Below, piece after piece: positions 35,409-44,226 of a stretch of 64,000 nt of DNA. Under the pieces are notes generated by a model. That model was not told where the DNA came from. It did not search any database and saw only the letters and a list, made by a program, of their open reading frames with translations. Position 1 is the stretch's first letter; each line of letters begins with the position of its first letter. The position numbers and the translations under genes were made by a program. The stretch is from Pseudomonadota bacterium (GTDB lineage: Bacteria > Pseudomonadota > Alphaproteobacteria > Micropepsales > Micropepsaceae): the NCBI GenBank assembly GCA_016201105.1, contig JACQDN010000009.1, positions 1 through 64,000 of the forward strand, written 5' to 3'.

Positions 35409-37493
35409 TCATCCCGTACGCAAGTAACGCACGGCTTCGTCTCTCTCGAAAAGATAGAGCAGAACGCGCAACGCTTCACCTCGCCGCGACTTCAGGTCCG
35501 GATCCTGGCTCAGAACGAGTTTTGCATCGTCGCGCGCTACGGAAAGCAGTTCGCCGTGGACGGCAAGGTCGGCGATTTTGAATTCGGGCATGCCACTTTG
35601 TCGGGTGCCCAGCAGTTCGCCGGCACCGCGCAGGCGCAGGTCTTCCTCAGCGATGACAAAGCCGTCGTCGGTCTCGCGCAAGGTCTTGAGCCGCGCTTTC
35701 GCCGTTTCCCCGAGCGGCCCCTGATAGAGGAGCAGGCAGCTTGATTTTGCTTCGCCGCGTCCCACGCGCCCGCGCAATTGGTGAAGCTGCGCAAGACCGA
35801 AGCGCTCGGCGTGCTCCACCACCATGATGGTGGCTTCGGCAACATCGACTCCTACTTCGATCACGGTGGTTGCCACAAGAACGGAGGTCTCGCCCACCTT
35901 GAATTTGGCCATAGCGGTATCGCGCTCCGCCGCTTTCATCTTGCCGTGGACGAGGCCGACCCGCGCGCCCAAGGCTTTGCGCAGTTCCGTCGCCCGTTCT
36001 TCGGCGGCCGCGAGATCGCTCTTCTCCGATTCCTCCACCAGCGGACACACCCAGTAAGCGCGCGCGCCCTTGGCGATGGCGCGGCGCAAATGATCGACCA
36101 CTTCGTTCAATCGTTCGGCGGATAGCACGCGTGTTTCCACCGGCTTGCGTCCCGGCGGGCGTCCGGTCAACCGCGAGACATCCATGTCGCCATAAGCAGT
36201 CAACGCGAGCGTGCGGGGAATCGGTGTCGCCGTCATTACCAGCACGTCGACGGGCTTTTCACCTTTGCCTTGCAGCTGCATGCGCTGATGCACGCCGAAG
36301 CGGTGCTGCTCGTCGACCACCGCGAGCGCGAGATCGTGGAATTGTACGTCTTCGGAAAAGATCGCGTGCGTGCCCGCCAGAATATCGATTTCACCGCTAG
36401 CGAGTGCTTTTAGAACAACTTCGCGGGGCGACCCGCGTTCGCGCCCGGTGAGGATCGCCATGCGAATGCCGGCGGCATTGGCGAGCGGCTCAAGCGAAGC
36501 CATGTGTTGGCGCGCCAGAATCTCCGTCGGCGCCATCAGGGCGCCTTGCCCGCCGGCTTCCACCGCGTTCAGCAAGGCGAGCATCGCGACAATGGTTTTG
36601 CCCGCGCCTACGTCGCCTTGCAGCAGCCGCAGCATCCGCGCCGGTGTGGCCATGTCGGCTTCGATTTCGGTGAGAGCCGTTTCCTGGGCTGACGTCAGGG
36701 CAAAGGGCAGGGCCGCGAGCGCTTTTTTCTTCAAATGACCGTCGCCCTTGATGGTGCGGCCTTTGATGCCGCGCATCCGTGCGCGGATCAGGACCAGAGC
36801 GAGCTGATTGGCGAGCAATTCGTCATAGGCAAGCCGCATTCGCGCCGGCGCTTCCGGCAAAAGATCTTTCTCGCGCGTCGGCGTATGTGCGATCTGCAGC
36901 GCTTCATCAAAGGCGGTCCAGCTTCGCTGCTTGCGGAACGCCTCATTCAACCATTCGGGCACGACCGGCACTTTTTCCACCGCCGCGCGAATGGCCTTCG
37001 CCAAGACTTTGCCGGCCAGGTTTTCCGTGAGCCGATACACCGGCTCCTGCATCGGAAAAGTCGTCGCCTCTTCCGGCGAGAGCACGTGATCGGGATGAGG
37101 CATCTGCAGACGGTTTTTGAATTTCTCGATCCGCCCGCTGACGATGCGTTTGCCGCCGACGGGCAGCATGCGCTTCAAGTGATCGGCATAGGCATGGAAG
37201 AAAACGAGTTCGATCGCCGCGGTGTCGTCGGAGCAGCGCACGCGATAGGGCTGACGGCGGTCATGCGAGGGCACGTGATCGAGCACATTCACCGCGACCG
37301 TCGCGATACGGCCCAATTCGGCTTCGATGAGTTTGGGGCGATAGCTCCGGTCGATGATCCCGCTGGGCAAATCGAGGACGAGATCGACCAGCCGCGTTCC
37401 CGCCACCTTGGCGATGAGTTTTTCCACCTTCGGGCCGACGCCCGGCAGCGTGCGTGTCTCGGCAAAAAGCGGAAAGAGAATCGAAGGCCGCAT
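35409..37493 (-). CDS. recG: ATP-dependent DNA helicase RecG
   Basis: A 694-residue helicase that remodels stalled forks and branched DNA. The N-terminal wedge/OB domain (LPGVGPKVEKLIAKVAG) is followed by the helicase core with Walker A GDVGAGKTIVAMLAL, the DEQHRFG box and the motif TATPIPRTLALTAYGDMD. QLRGRVGRG is in the second RecA domain and the C-terminal signature is LLGTRQSGMPEFKIADL. Length is normal. It is divergent from sdhE, with a palindromic repeat between them. Confidence 0.98.
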   Translation of the reverse strand: MRPSILFPLFAETRTLPGVGPKVEKLIAKVAGTRLVDLVLDLPSGIIDRSYRPKLIEAELGRIATVAVNVLDHVPSHDRRQPYRVRCSDDTAAIELVFFHAYADHLKRMLPVGGKRIVSGRIEKFKNRLQMPHPDHVLSPEEATTFPMQEPVYRLTENLAGKVLAKAIRAAVEKVPVVPEWLNEAFRKQRSWTAFDEALQIAHTPTREKDLLPEAPARMRLAYDELLANQLALVLIRARMRGIKGRTIKGDGHLKKKALAALPFALTSAQETALTEIEADMATPARMLRLLQGDVGAGKTIVAMLALLNAVEAGGQGALMAPTEILARQHMASLEPLANAAGIRMAILTGRERGSPREVVLKALASGEIDILAGTHAIFSEDVQFHDLALAVVDEQHRFGVHQRMQLQGKGEKPVDVLVMTATPIPRTLALTAYGDMDVSRLTGRPPGRKPVETRVLSAERLNEVVDHLRRAIAKGARAYWVCPLVEESEKSDLAAAEERATELRKALGARVGLVHGKMKAAERDTAMAKFKVGETSVLVATTVIEVGVDVAEATIMVVEHAERFGLAQLHQLRGRVGRGEAKSSCLLLYQGPLGETAKARLKTLRETDDGFVIAEEDLRLRGAGELLGTRQSGMPEFKIADLAVHGELLSVARDDAKLVLSQDPDLKSRRGEALRVLLYLFERDEAVRYLRTG

Positions 37494-37505
37494 GGGGGAG
37501 CTTTA

Positions 37506-37663
37506 CCACCCTCCCTTGGGAGGGTCGAAGCGCGAAGCGCTTCGGGGAGGATGTGGAAGGAAGAGCTCGACTTTCCTGATCCTCCCCGAAAAATCCGTTC
37601 GCTCCGCTCTCGAATTTTTCGACCCTCCCGAGGGAGGGTCAGTCCGGCTCCAAGGGAGGGTGG
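37506..37663. repeat. Compound inverted repeat, subtype B
   Basis: The outermost 14 bases are perfectly inverted (CCACCCTCCCTTGG at 37506-37519 and its complement at 37650-37663). Internal arms with CGGGGAGGATG and ATCCTCCCCG form a second pair. It fills the divergent gap between recG and sdhE. A sister copy follows mfd at 41468. Confidence 0.88.
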
Positions 37664-37695
37664 CAGCAGCGCCATCCACGCGCTATATCCCGCTC

Positions 37696-37992
37696 ATGTC
37701 TGACGCATTCAACGGTGGCTCTTCGGAGGCCCGCCGCAAACGCCTATTGTTTCGGGCCCAGCGGCGCGGCTTCAAGGAAGTCGATCTGATCTTCGGCACG
37801 TTCGCCGCCAACCATTTGGCTCAGCTGGATGAAACCGGTCTCGACGCGTTCGAGGCGCTGCTCGATGCGCCCGACCAGCAAGTGTATGCCTGGCTCCGGG
37901 ATCATGCGCCCGTGCCTGCCGCCTTCGACACGCCCGTCTTCGCGCAACTGAAGGCGCTCTGCCAGCGAAAGAACCCCACTTGGAACGTCTGA
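37696..37992 (+). CDS. sdhE: Succinate dehydrogenase flavinylation factor SdhE
   Basis: A 98-residue cytoplasmic factor that helps attach FAD covalently to SdhA. The family motif RGxxE is present in RAQRRGFKEVDLIFG, followed by the helical core FEALLDAPDQQVYAWL. ATG start at 37696. The neighbourhood recG / sdhE-mfd is conserved in alphaproteobacteria. Its end overlaps the start of mfd by 13 bases. Confidence 0.95.
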   Translation: MSDAFNGGSSEARRKRLLFRAQRRGFKEVDLIFGTFAANHLAQLDETGLDAFEALLDAPDQQVYAWLRDHAPVPAAFDTPVFAQLKALCQRKNPTWNV

Positions 37993-40900
37993 ACTATATC
38001 GCCCGCGCCGATGGGCGCTTTGCACTGACGGGCGCACCGGACGGCTATGACGCCTATGTCGCCGCTGAGTCCGCCGCGCGCCGCAAAGGTCTCGTTGTCT
38101 TCGTGGCAGCGGATGACGTGCATGCGCAGTCCATTCTCGAAGCGGCGAAGTTCTTCGCGCCGGATCTGCCGCTGCTGCCCTTTCCGGCCTGGGATTGTTT
38201 GCCGTACGACCGCGTTTCTCCCAAGCCGGATATCGAAAGCCAGCGTTTGGCGACTTTGGCCGCGTTGGCCCGCCGCAAGAACGACCATCCGGCGCTCGTC
38301 GTTACGACCATCAACGCTTTTCTGCAACGCGTGCCGCCGCGCGAAGCGATCGCCGAAGCAAGTTTCTTTGCGCGCGTCAGCAGCATGGTGGAGCACGATG
38401 CGCTAGTGGCGTTTCTGGCTCGCAACGGTTACGCGCGGGCGAGCACGGTGCGCGAACCGGGCGATTTCGCTTTGCGTGGCGGTATCGTCGATCTGTGGCC
38501 GCCGGGATCGGATCATCCCCTGCGGATGGACTTCTTCGGCTCCACGCTCGAGGCCATTCGCCTGTTCGATGCCGAGACGCAGCTTTCCACCGATCAGATT
38601 TCCGAGATCGAGCTGCTCCCCGCCAGCGAAGCGCCGTTGGACAAGGACACCATCAGCCGCTTTCGCGCCGGTTATGTGGCCGAGTTCGGCCCCGCCACCA
38701 GCGATGATCCGCTTTACGAATCCGTCAGCGCGGGGCGCAAGCATCAGGGCATGGAGCACTGGCTGGCGCTGTTCTATCCGAAGTTGGACACGCTGTTCGA
38801 TTATCTGCCGCGGTCGCTGATTTTGCTCTCACACCAGACCGAGGAAGCCAAATCTGCACGTCTGGAGTTGATCGCCGACTATTACGCGACGCGTCGGCAG
38901 TTCCTTCAGGCCGCGCGCGAAGGCGCGAAGGAAAATATCGGACCGCCTTACAAGCCTTTGCCAATCGACCGTCTCTATCTGCCGAGCGACGAATTTTCGG
39001 CAGGATTGGCTCGCCATGTCGTGCGCGATCTCTCACCCTTCCAGGCACCGGAATCGAAGAACTCGACCGACGCCGGCGGCCGCCTGGGCCGGGATTTCGC
39101 GCCCGAACGCGCGCAGGAAAAGCTCAACGTTTTCGAAGCCGCCGCCGCCCATGCCAAGGCGCTGCAGACCAGCGGCAAGCGCGTGCTTGTGGCGGCCTGG
39201 AGCGAGGGCTCCGCCGAACGTTTGGGCGGCGTCCTCTCCGATCATGGTCTTGCCGCCATCCGCCAGGTGCGCAATTGGCCGGACACTTTGAAGATGCACA
39301 GCGAAGCCGTCGGCGTTGCCGTCCTCGGGCTAGAGCACGGGTTCGAAGCGCCGGATTTCGCGGTCATCGCCGAACAGGACATCCTGGGCGATCGCATGGT
39401 GCGCACGCGCCGCGCCAAACGCGCTGCGAATTTCTTGAGCGAAGCCTCCAGTCTCGCGCCCGGCGATCTCGTCACCCATATCGAGCACGGCGTCGGCCGC
39501 TACCTCGGATTGCAGACCATCGATGCCGCAGGCGCGCCCCACGATTGCCTGGAGCTGCAATATGATGGCGGCAAGCTGTTCCTGCCGGTCGAGAACATCG
39601 AACTTCTGACGCGCTACGGCTCGGACGAAGGCCATGCCCAGCTTGACCGGCTCGGCGGAGCAGGCTGGCAACAGCGCAAAGCGCGCATGCGCGAGCGCGT
39701 GCGCGAGATCGCCGCCGAACTCATCCGCATTGCCGCGGCACGCCAGTTGAAAACCATCGACCCGGTGGATCCTCCACAAGGCCTCTACGACGAGTTCTGC
39801 GCCCGCTTTCCCTATCAGGAGACCGAGGATCAGGAGAAAGCGATCGCCGATACGATCGAAGATCTCGCCAAAGGTACGCCGATGGATCGCCTGGTTTGCG
39901 GCGATGTCGGCTTCGGCAAGACCGAAGTCGCGTTGCGCGCGGCCTTTGTCGAAGCGATGTCGGGCTCTCAAGTCGCCGTCATCGTGCCCACGACATTGCT
40001 GGCCCGCCAGCATTACAAGACCTTTGCCGAGCGCTTCGGCGGCTTTCCCCTCAAGGTCCGCCAGCTTTCACGCTTCGTGACGGCGGCCGACGCGAAGGAA
40101 ACCAAAGCCGATCTCGCGGTCGGCAAAATCGAGATCGTCGTCGGCACCCATGCGCTGCTCGCCAAGAACATTGAATTCCACAATCTCGGTCTTCTCATTG
40201 TGGACGAAGAGCAGCATTTCGGTGTTTCCCACAAAGAGCGGCTCAAGGCGCTCAAAGCCGACGTACATGTGCTGACGCTGACGGCAACACCCATTCCCCG
40301 CACCTTGCAGTTGGCGCTCTCCGGCGTGCGCGACCTTTCGCTGATCACCACGCCGCCGATCGACCGTTTGGCCGTGCGAACCTTCGTCTCGCCGTTCGAT
40401 CCCCTGGTGATCCGCGAAGCCCTGCTGCGCGAGCACTACCGCGGCGGGCAGAGTTTCTATGTCTGCCCGCGTATCGCGGATCTGCGCGAGGCGGAAGAAT
40501 TCATCAAAGCCACCGTGCCGGAAGTGAAAGTCACAGTCGCGCACGGCCAGATGTCGCCGACGCTGCTCGAAGACGTGATGACGTCCTTCTACGACCGCAA
40601 GGTCGACGTGCTCATTTCCACCAACATCGTGGAAAGCGGTCTCGACATTCCCACCGCCAACACGCTGGTCGTGCATCGCGCCGAAATGTTCGGCCTGTCG
40701 CAGCTTTATCAGCTGCGCGGACGCATCGGCCGCTCCAAGCAGCGCGCTTACGCCTATCTGACGACACCGGCAGATCGCAAGCTCACCGAAACGGCCGAAC
40801 GGCGGCTGCAGGTGCTGCAATCGCTGGATCAGCTGGGCGCCGGGTTCTCGGTCGCCAGCCACGATATGGACATTCGCGGCGCCGGCAACCTTCTGGGCGA

Positions 40901-41465
40901 AGAGCAATCCGGCCATGTGCGCGAGGTGGGCATCGAGCTCTACCAGGAAATGCTGGAAGAGGCCGTTTCCCAGATGCGTGCGGGCGGTGGCGATGGTGAA
41001 ATCACCGACCAATGGTCGCCGCAGATCAACATCGGCGCCGCCGTGATGATCCCGGAATCTTATGTGGCGGATTTGAACCTGCGCATGGCGCTCTATCGCC
41101 GTGTCGCCGCGCTGGAAGACCGCAACGACATCGATCGCTTTGCCGCCGAATTGATCGACCGGTTCGGTCCGTTACCGGACGAGGTGAAGCATTTGCTGGA
41201 GATCGTGACCATCAAGGCGCTCTGCCGCATTGCGCTGGTGGAAAAGATCGAAGCGGGCCCCAAGGGCGCGACGCTCACCTTCCGCAACCAGACCTTCCCC
41301 AATCCGATTGGCCTCGTGCGTCTCATCTCGCAGCACCAGAACACGATGAAAGTGCGCCCCGACCAGAAAGTGGTGATCGCCCGCGACTGGCCGACGCCGG
41401 AGTCTCGCCTCAAGGGCACGCAAAATCTACTCCACCAGCTCGCGAAGCTAGCCGAGGCGGCGTAA
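37980..41465 (+). CDS. mfd: Transcription-repair coupling factor
   Basis: A 1161-residue translocase that removes stalled RNA polymerase at lesions and recruits UvrA. The N-terminal UvrB-like region includes PFPAWDCLPYDRVSP. The RNA-polymerase-interaction domain begins near PGDLVTHIEHGVGRYLG. The translocase has Walker A GDVGFGKTEVALRAAF, DEEQHFGVSHKERLK and TATPIPRTLQLALSG, and the TRG motif region and C-terminal TRCF domain follow. Length is typical. The TTG start at 37980 lies inside the sdhE gene, a coupled arrangement. A subtype B repeat follows. Confidence 0.98.
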   Translation: MERLNYIARADGRFALTGAPDGYDAYVAAESAARRKGLVVFVAADDVHAQSILEAAKFFAPDLPLLPFPAWDCLPYDRVSPKPDIESQRLATLAALARRKNDHPALVVTTINAFLQRVPPREAIAEASFFARVSSMVEHDALVAFLARNGYARASTVREPGDFALRGGIVDLWPPGSDHPLRMDFFGSTLEAIRLFDAETQLSTDQISEIELLPASEAPLDKDTISRFRAGYVAEFGPATSDDPLYESVSAGRKHQGMEHWLALFYPKLDTLFDYLPRSLILLSHQTEEAKSARLELIADYYATRRQFLQAAREGAKENIGPPYKPLPIDRLYLPSDEFSAGLARHVVRDLSPFQAPESKNSTDAGGRLGRDFAPERAQEKLNVFEAAAAHAKALQTSGKRVLVAAWSEGSAERLGGVLSDHGLAAIRQVRNWPDTLKMHSEAVGVAVLGLEHGFEAPDFAVIAEQDILGDRMVRTRRAKRAANFLSEASSLAPGDLVTHIEHGVGRYLGLQTIDAAGAPHDCLELQYDGGKLFLPVENIELLTRYGSDEGHAQLDRLGGAGWQQRKARMRERVREIAAELIRIAAARQLKTIDPVDPPQGLYDEFCARFPYQETEDQEKAIADTIEDLAKGTPMDRLVCGDVGFGKTEVALRAAFVEAMSGSQVAVIVPTTLLARQHYKTFAERFGGFPLKVRQLSRFVTAADAKETKADLAVGKIEIVVGTHALLAKNIEFHNLGLLIVDEEQHFGVSHKERLKALKADVHVLTLTATPIPRTLQLALSGVRDLSLITTPPIDRLAVRTFVSPFDPLVIREALLREHYRGGQSFYVCPRIADLREAEEFIKATVPEVKVTVAHGQMSPTLLEDVMTSFYDRKVDVLISTNIVESGLDIPTANTLVVHRAEMFGLSQLYQLRGRIGRSKQRAYAYLTTPADRKLTETAERRLQVLQSLDQLGAGFSVASHDMDIRGAGNLLGEEQSGHVREVGIELYQEMLEEAVSQMRAGGGDGEITDQWSPQINIGAAVMIPESYVADLNLRMALYRRVAALEDRNDIDRFAAELIDRFGPLPDEVKHLLEIVTIKALCRIALVEKIEAGPKGATLTFRNQTFPNPIGLVRLISQHQNTMKVRPDQKVVIARDWPTPESRLKGTQNLLHQLAKLAEAA

Positions 41466-41467
41466 TT

Positions 41468-41600
41468 CCACCCTCCCTCGGGAGGGTCGAAATTCGCGCA
41501 GCGAATTTCGGGGAGGATGTGCGACAAATGCACTTGAATTTCCGTATCCTCCCCGAAAATTCTCGCTACGCTCGAATTTTCGACCCTCCCGAAGGAGGGT
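41468..41600. repeat. Compound inverted repeat, subtype B
   Basis: Outer arms CCACCCTCCCTCGGGAGGG and its near complement GACCCTCCCGAAGGAGGG, inner arms GGGGAGGATG and ATCCTCCCCG, as in the copy at 37506. It fills nearly the whole gap between mfd and the PIG-L gene. Confidence 0.88.
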
Positions 41601-41611
41601 AGAGTTGGAAG

Positions 41612-42388
41612 ATGACCGCCATCCTCGCCATCCATGCCCATCCTGACGACGTCGAGACTCTCGGTGCTGCGACGCTCGCGTTGCTGGCGGCGAAGGGTCA
41701 CCGCATTTCGATCGTCACGATGACGGCGGGAGATTGCGGTTCTGTTGAAACCGACAATGAGGAAACGGCGCGCATCCGCATGCGGGAAGCAGCCAATGCG
41801 GCTGCGATTATCGGCGCAGACTATGCTTGTGCCGGGTTCGGCGATCTTTCTGTCTTCAGCGACGACGCGTCGCGGCGCCGTACCACTGAAATCTTGCGCA
41901 GCGCGCGCCCCGACATCGTCATCACGGCATCACCCGCCGACTATCATCCCGATCACGAAGCGACGAGCCTTCTGGTGCGCGATGCCTGTTTCGCGGTACC
42001 AATTCCAAATTATCATGGGTCAAACTACAAATCCGGAAGCGCCGCGGCGCTCGCCGCCATTCCGCATCTCTATTTCATGGATCCCATCGAAGGGCGCGAC
42101 CGCGGCAACGCCAAGATCGTGCCCGACTTCGCGGTCAATGTGGAAGCATGGATGGACAAGAAACGCGCCATGCTGGCGGCCCATGAGAGCCAACGCGCCT
42201 GGGTGCTGAAGCAGCACGGCATCGACGACTATATGGGCGCCATGGAATCCTGGACGAAGCGGCGCGGCAAACACTTTGGCGTCGGATACGCCGAGGGATT
42301 TCGGCAATACAAAACCCATCCCTACCCGGCGACACCGTTGTTGCAGGAGTTGGTCGGTGAGGCACTCCTGAAGGAAATGAACGCATGA
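41612..42388 (+). CDS. PIG-L family deacetylase
   Basis: A 258-residue zinc-dependent N-deacetylase of the LmbE/PIG-L type. The metal-binding motif is AIHAHPDDVE (residues 5-14) and the later histidines are in SPADYHPDHEATS. Members deacetylate N-acetylglucosamine-containing conjugates or related sugars; the substrate here is unknown. It overlaps the following epimerase gene by ATGA, so both act in one pathway, probably on a sugar. Confidence 0.92.
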   Translation: MTAILAIHAHPDDVETLGAATLALLAAKGHRISIVTMTAGDCGSVETDNEETARIRMREAANAAAIIGADYACAGFGDLSVFSDDASRRRTTEILRSARPDIVITASPADYHPDHEATSLLVRDACFAVPIPNYHGSNYKSGSAAALAAIPHLYFMDPIEGRDRGNAKIVPDFAVNVEAWMDKKRAMLAAHESQRAWVLKQHGIDDYMGAMESWTKRRGKHFGVGYAEGFRQYKTHPYPATPLLQELVGEALLKEMNA

Positions 42389-43323
42389 ACATCTTCGTCA
42401 CCGGTGCATCGGGATTTGTCGGCGGTGCGTTTGTGCGCGCTTCGGCAGGAAAGCATGTGATCTCAGCGATGTCGCGATCCGAAGCCAGCGACGCCAAGAT
42501 TAAGGCCGCAGGCGCAACGCCGATCCGCTGTTCGCTGGACGATGTGACGGCCGATCATATGAAAGGTATGGACGCGGTCGTGCACTGCGCGGCCTTCGTG
42601 GAGGAATGGGGCCCGTGGCGCGACTATTGGCGCATGAACGTCGATGGCACCAAGCGCATGCTGGCGGCGGCGAAGAAGGCCGGCGTGAAGCGCTTCGTTC
42701 ACATCGGCACGGAAGCGGCCCTGTTCCACGGCCAGCACATGCGCAATGTGGACGAAAGCTATCCTCTCGCTCTCGACTCTCCTTTTCCGTATTCGCGCAC
42801 CAAGGCGCACGCGGAGAAGGCGGTGCGTACAGCCAACGATCCGAAAGCTGGGTTCGAGACGATCGTGATACGTCCGCGCTTCGTGTGGGGACCGGGCGAT
42901 GAAACCATTCTTCCGGTCGTGCGCCGGATGGCGGCCGAGGGTCAATTCGCCTGGATCGGCGGCGGGCGCAACAAGACGTCGACGACCTATATCGGCAATC
43001 TCACGCATGCCATCGAACTTGCGCTGAGCGCGGGCAAGAGCGGCGAAGCCTATTTCGTACTCGACGGTCCGCCGATTGTTTTCCGCGAAATGCTGACCCG
43101 CATGGCGAAGGCGGCGGGCTTTTCGCTCCCGGATCGCGAGGTTCCGGGCTGGCTCGTCAGAACCATCGCTTATGCCGGCGAGAAGGCCTGGCGCATTCTC
43201 CCGCTCAACGGACGCCCGCCGCTGACGCGTTTTACGGCCAATATCATGTCGCGCGACTGCATTCTGATAGACGCGAAGGCGCGCCCGCGAGATGGGGTAC
43301 GCCCCGCTGTTCACCGTCGATGA
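42385..43323 (+). CDS. NAD-dependent epimerase/dehydratase, probably frameshifted near its 3' end
   Basis: A short-chain-type sugar-nucleotide or steroid epimerase with NAD motif TGASGFVGGAF at the N-terminus and YSRTKAHAEK as the YxxxK active site. In the called frame it ends after 312 residues with an odd tail (RPRDGVRPAVHRR). A one-base shift at the CCC of 43284-43286 restores a normal C-terminus of the family (MGYAPLFTVDEGMKALAAEK) ending at 43369, giving about 327 residues. So the intact gene would run to 43369; an extra C (real mutation or sequencing error) is the likely cause. It follows the PIG-L gene with an ATGA overlap. Confidence 0.88.
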   Translation: MNIFVTGASGFVGGAFVRASAGKHVISAMSRSEASDAKIKAAGATPIRCSLDDVTADHMKGMDAVVHCAAFVEEWGPWRDYWRMNVDGTKRMLAAAKKAGVKRFVHIGTEAALFHGQHMRNVDESYPLALDSPFPYSRTKAHAEKAVRTANDPKAGFETIVIRPRFVWGPGDETILPVVRRMAAEGQFAWIGGGRNKTSTTYIGNLTHAIELALSAGKSGEAYFVLDGPPIVFREMLTRMAKAAGFSLPDREVPGWLVRTIAYAGEKAWRILPLNGRPPLTRFTANIMSRDCILIDAKARPRDGVRPAVHRR

Positions 43324-43524
43324 GGGAATGAAAGCGCTGGCGGCCGAGAAGGTCGCCTCGCCGCTGTAAATCCAAGCCGAGCAGGTATTTACCTCTGAAG
43401 GCTGTGGCCGCACGGTGACGCCGGTCACGGAATTATTGCTTAAGACCGGGAACCGAACCCCACATTCGCCGCATTGTTAGATAGGGTTGCAAGGTTAAGG
43501 CGGCAGGCCCGCAGGAGAGTTCGC

Positions 43525-44226
43525 GTGAGTTTTCTCACTTCAGGTATGGGCTGGTACTGGATGGTCGTCCCGTTCGCGGTTGCGGCGTTCGGCGTGCTGT
43601 TCGTGTTGTCCGGCTTCGGTCATGTCTTCGGCGGCCGCGCGGGCCGGGGCGGCCTAAACCTCATCATCGGCACGCCGCTCGCGGTGATCGGCCTCGCGCT
43701 CAGCCTGCTTGCGCTCAACACCCAGACCATGGCGCGGCTTGCTTATGAGGGTTATGTCGCCGATGTGAGCATCAAGGCCGTCGATCCCGCGAACAAGCTC
43801 TACGACGTGACCGTTGCGCGGCATGACGGCGCCAACGTCACGCAGACCTGCCGCATCCAGGGCGACGAATGGGAAATGAGCGGACGCGTGCAGAAGTGGA
43901 AGCCCTGGGCCAACATGCTCGGCCTCGACTCGACCTACGATCTCGATCAGCTCGGCAACAAATATTTCACGGCCGCGGTCGGAAACGGCAAAGCCATCAC
44001 GGCCTGCGATCTCAAAGGTCCGCCGCCGCTGGTCAATCAGTATGTGCCGAGCAATTGGCTGTTCTGGATCACCAGCAAGTCCTACACCGAAGAACGCCGC
44101 TTCGGTTCGGCCAGCTACATGCCGCTCGCCGACGGCGCGACGTACAAGGTGGTGATGACGCAATCGGGCCTGAATGCGGAGCCGTCCAACGACGCAGCCA
44201 CCGCCGCCAACAACGCGCGGCCTTAA
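43525..44226 (+). CDS. Hypothetical membrane-anchored protein
   Basis: A 233-residue protein. GTG at 43525 has AGGAG eight bases upstream. Two N-terminal membrane segments (YWMVVPFAVAAFGVLFVLSG and an AVIGLALSLLAL segment) precede an extracytoplasmic domain of about 150 residues (YDVTVARHDGANVTQTCRIQ, then NWLFWITSKSYTEERRFGSA) that I cannot assign to a known family. It ends in an Asn/Ala tail. Its last four bases overlap the end of the convergent acyl-CoA dehydrogenase. Confidence 0.75.
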   Translation: MSFLTSGMGWYWMVVPFAVAAFGVLFVLSGFGHVFGGRAGRGGLNLIIGTPLAVIGLALSLLALNTQTMARLAYEGYVADVSIKAVDPANKLYDVTVARHDGANVTQTCRIQGDEWEMSGRVQKWKPWANMLGLDSTYDLDQLGNKYFTAAVGNGKAITACDLKGPPPLVNQYVPSNWLFWITSKSYTEERRFGSASYMPLADGATYKVVMTQSGLNAEPSNDAATAANNARP

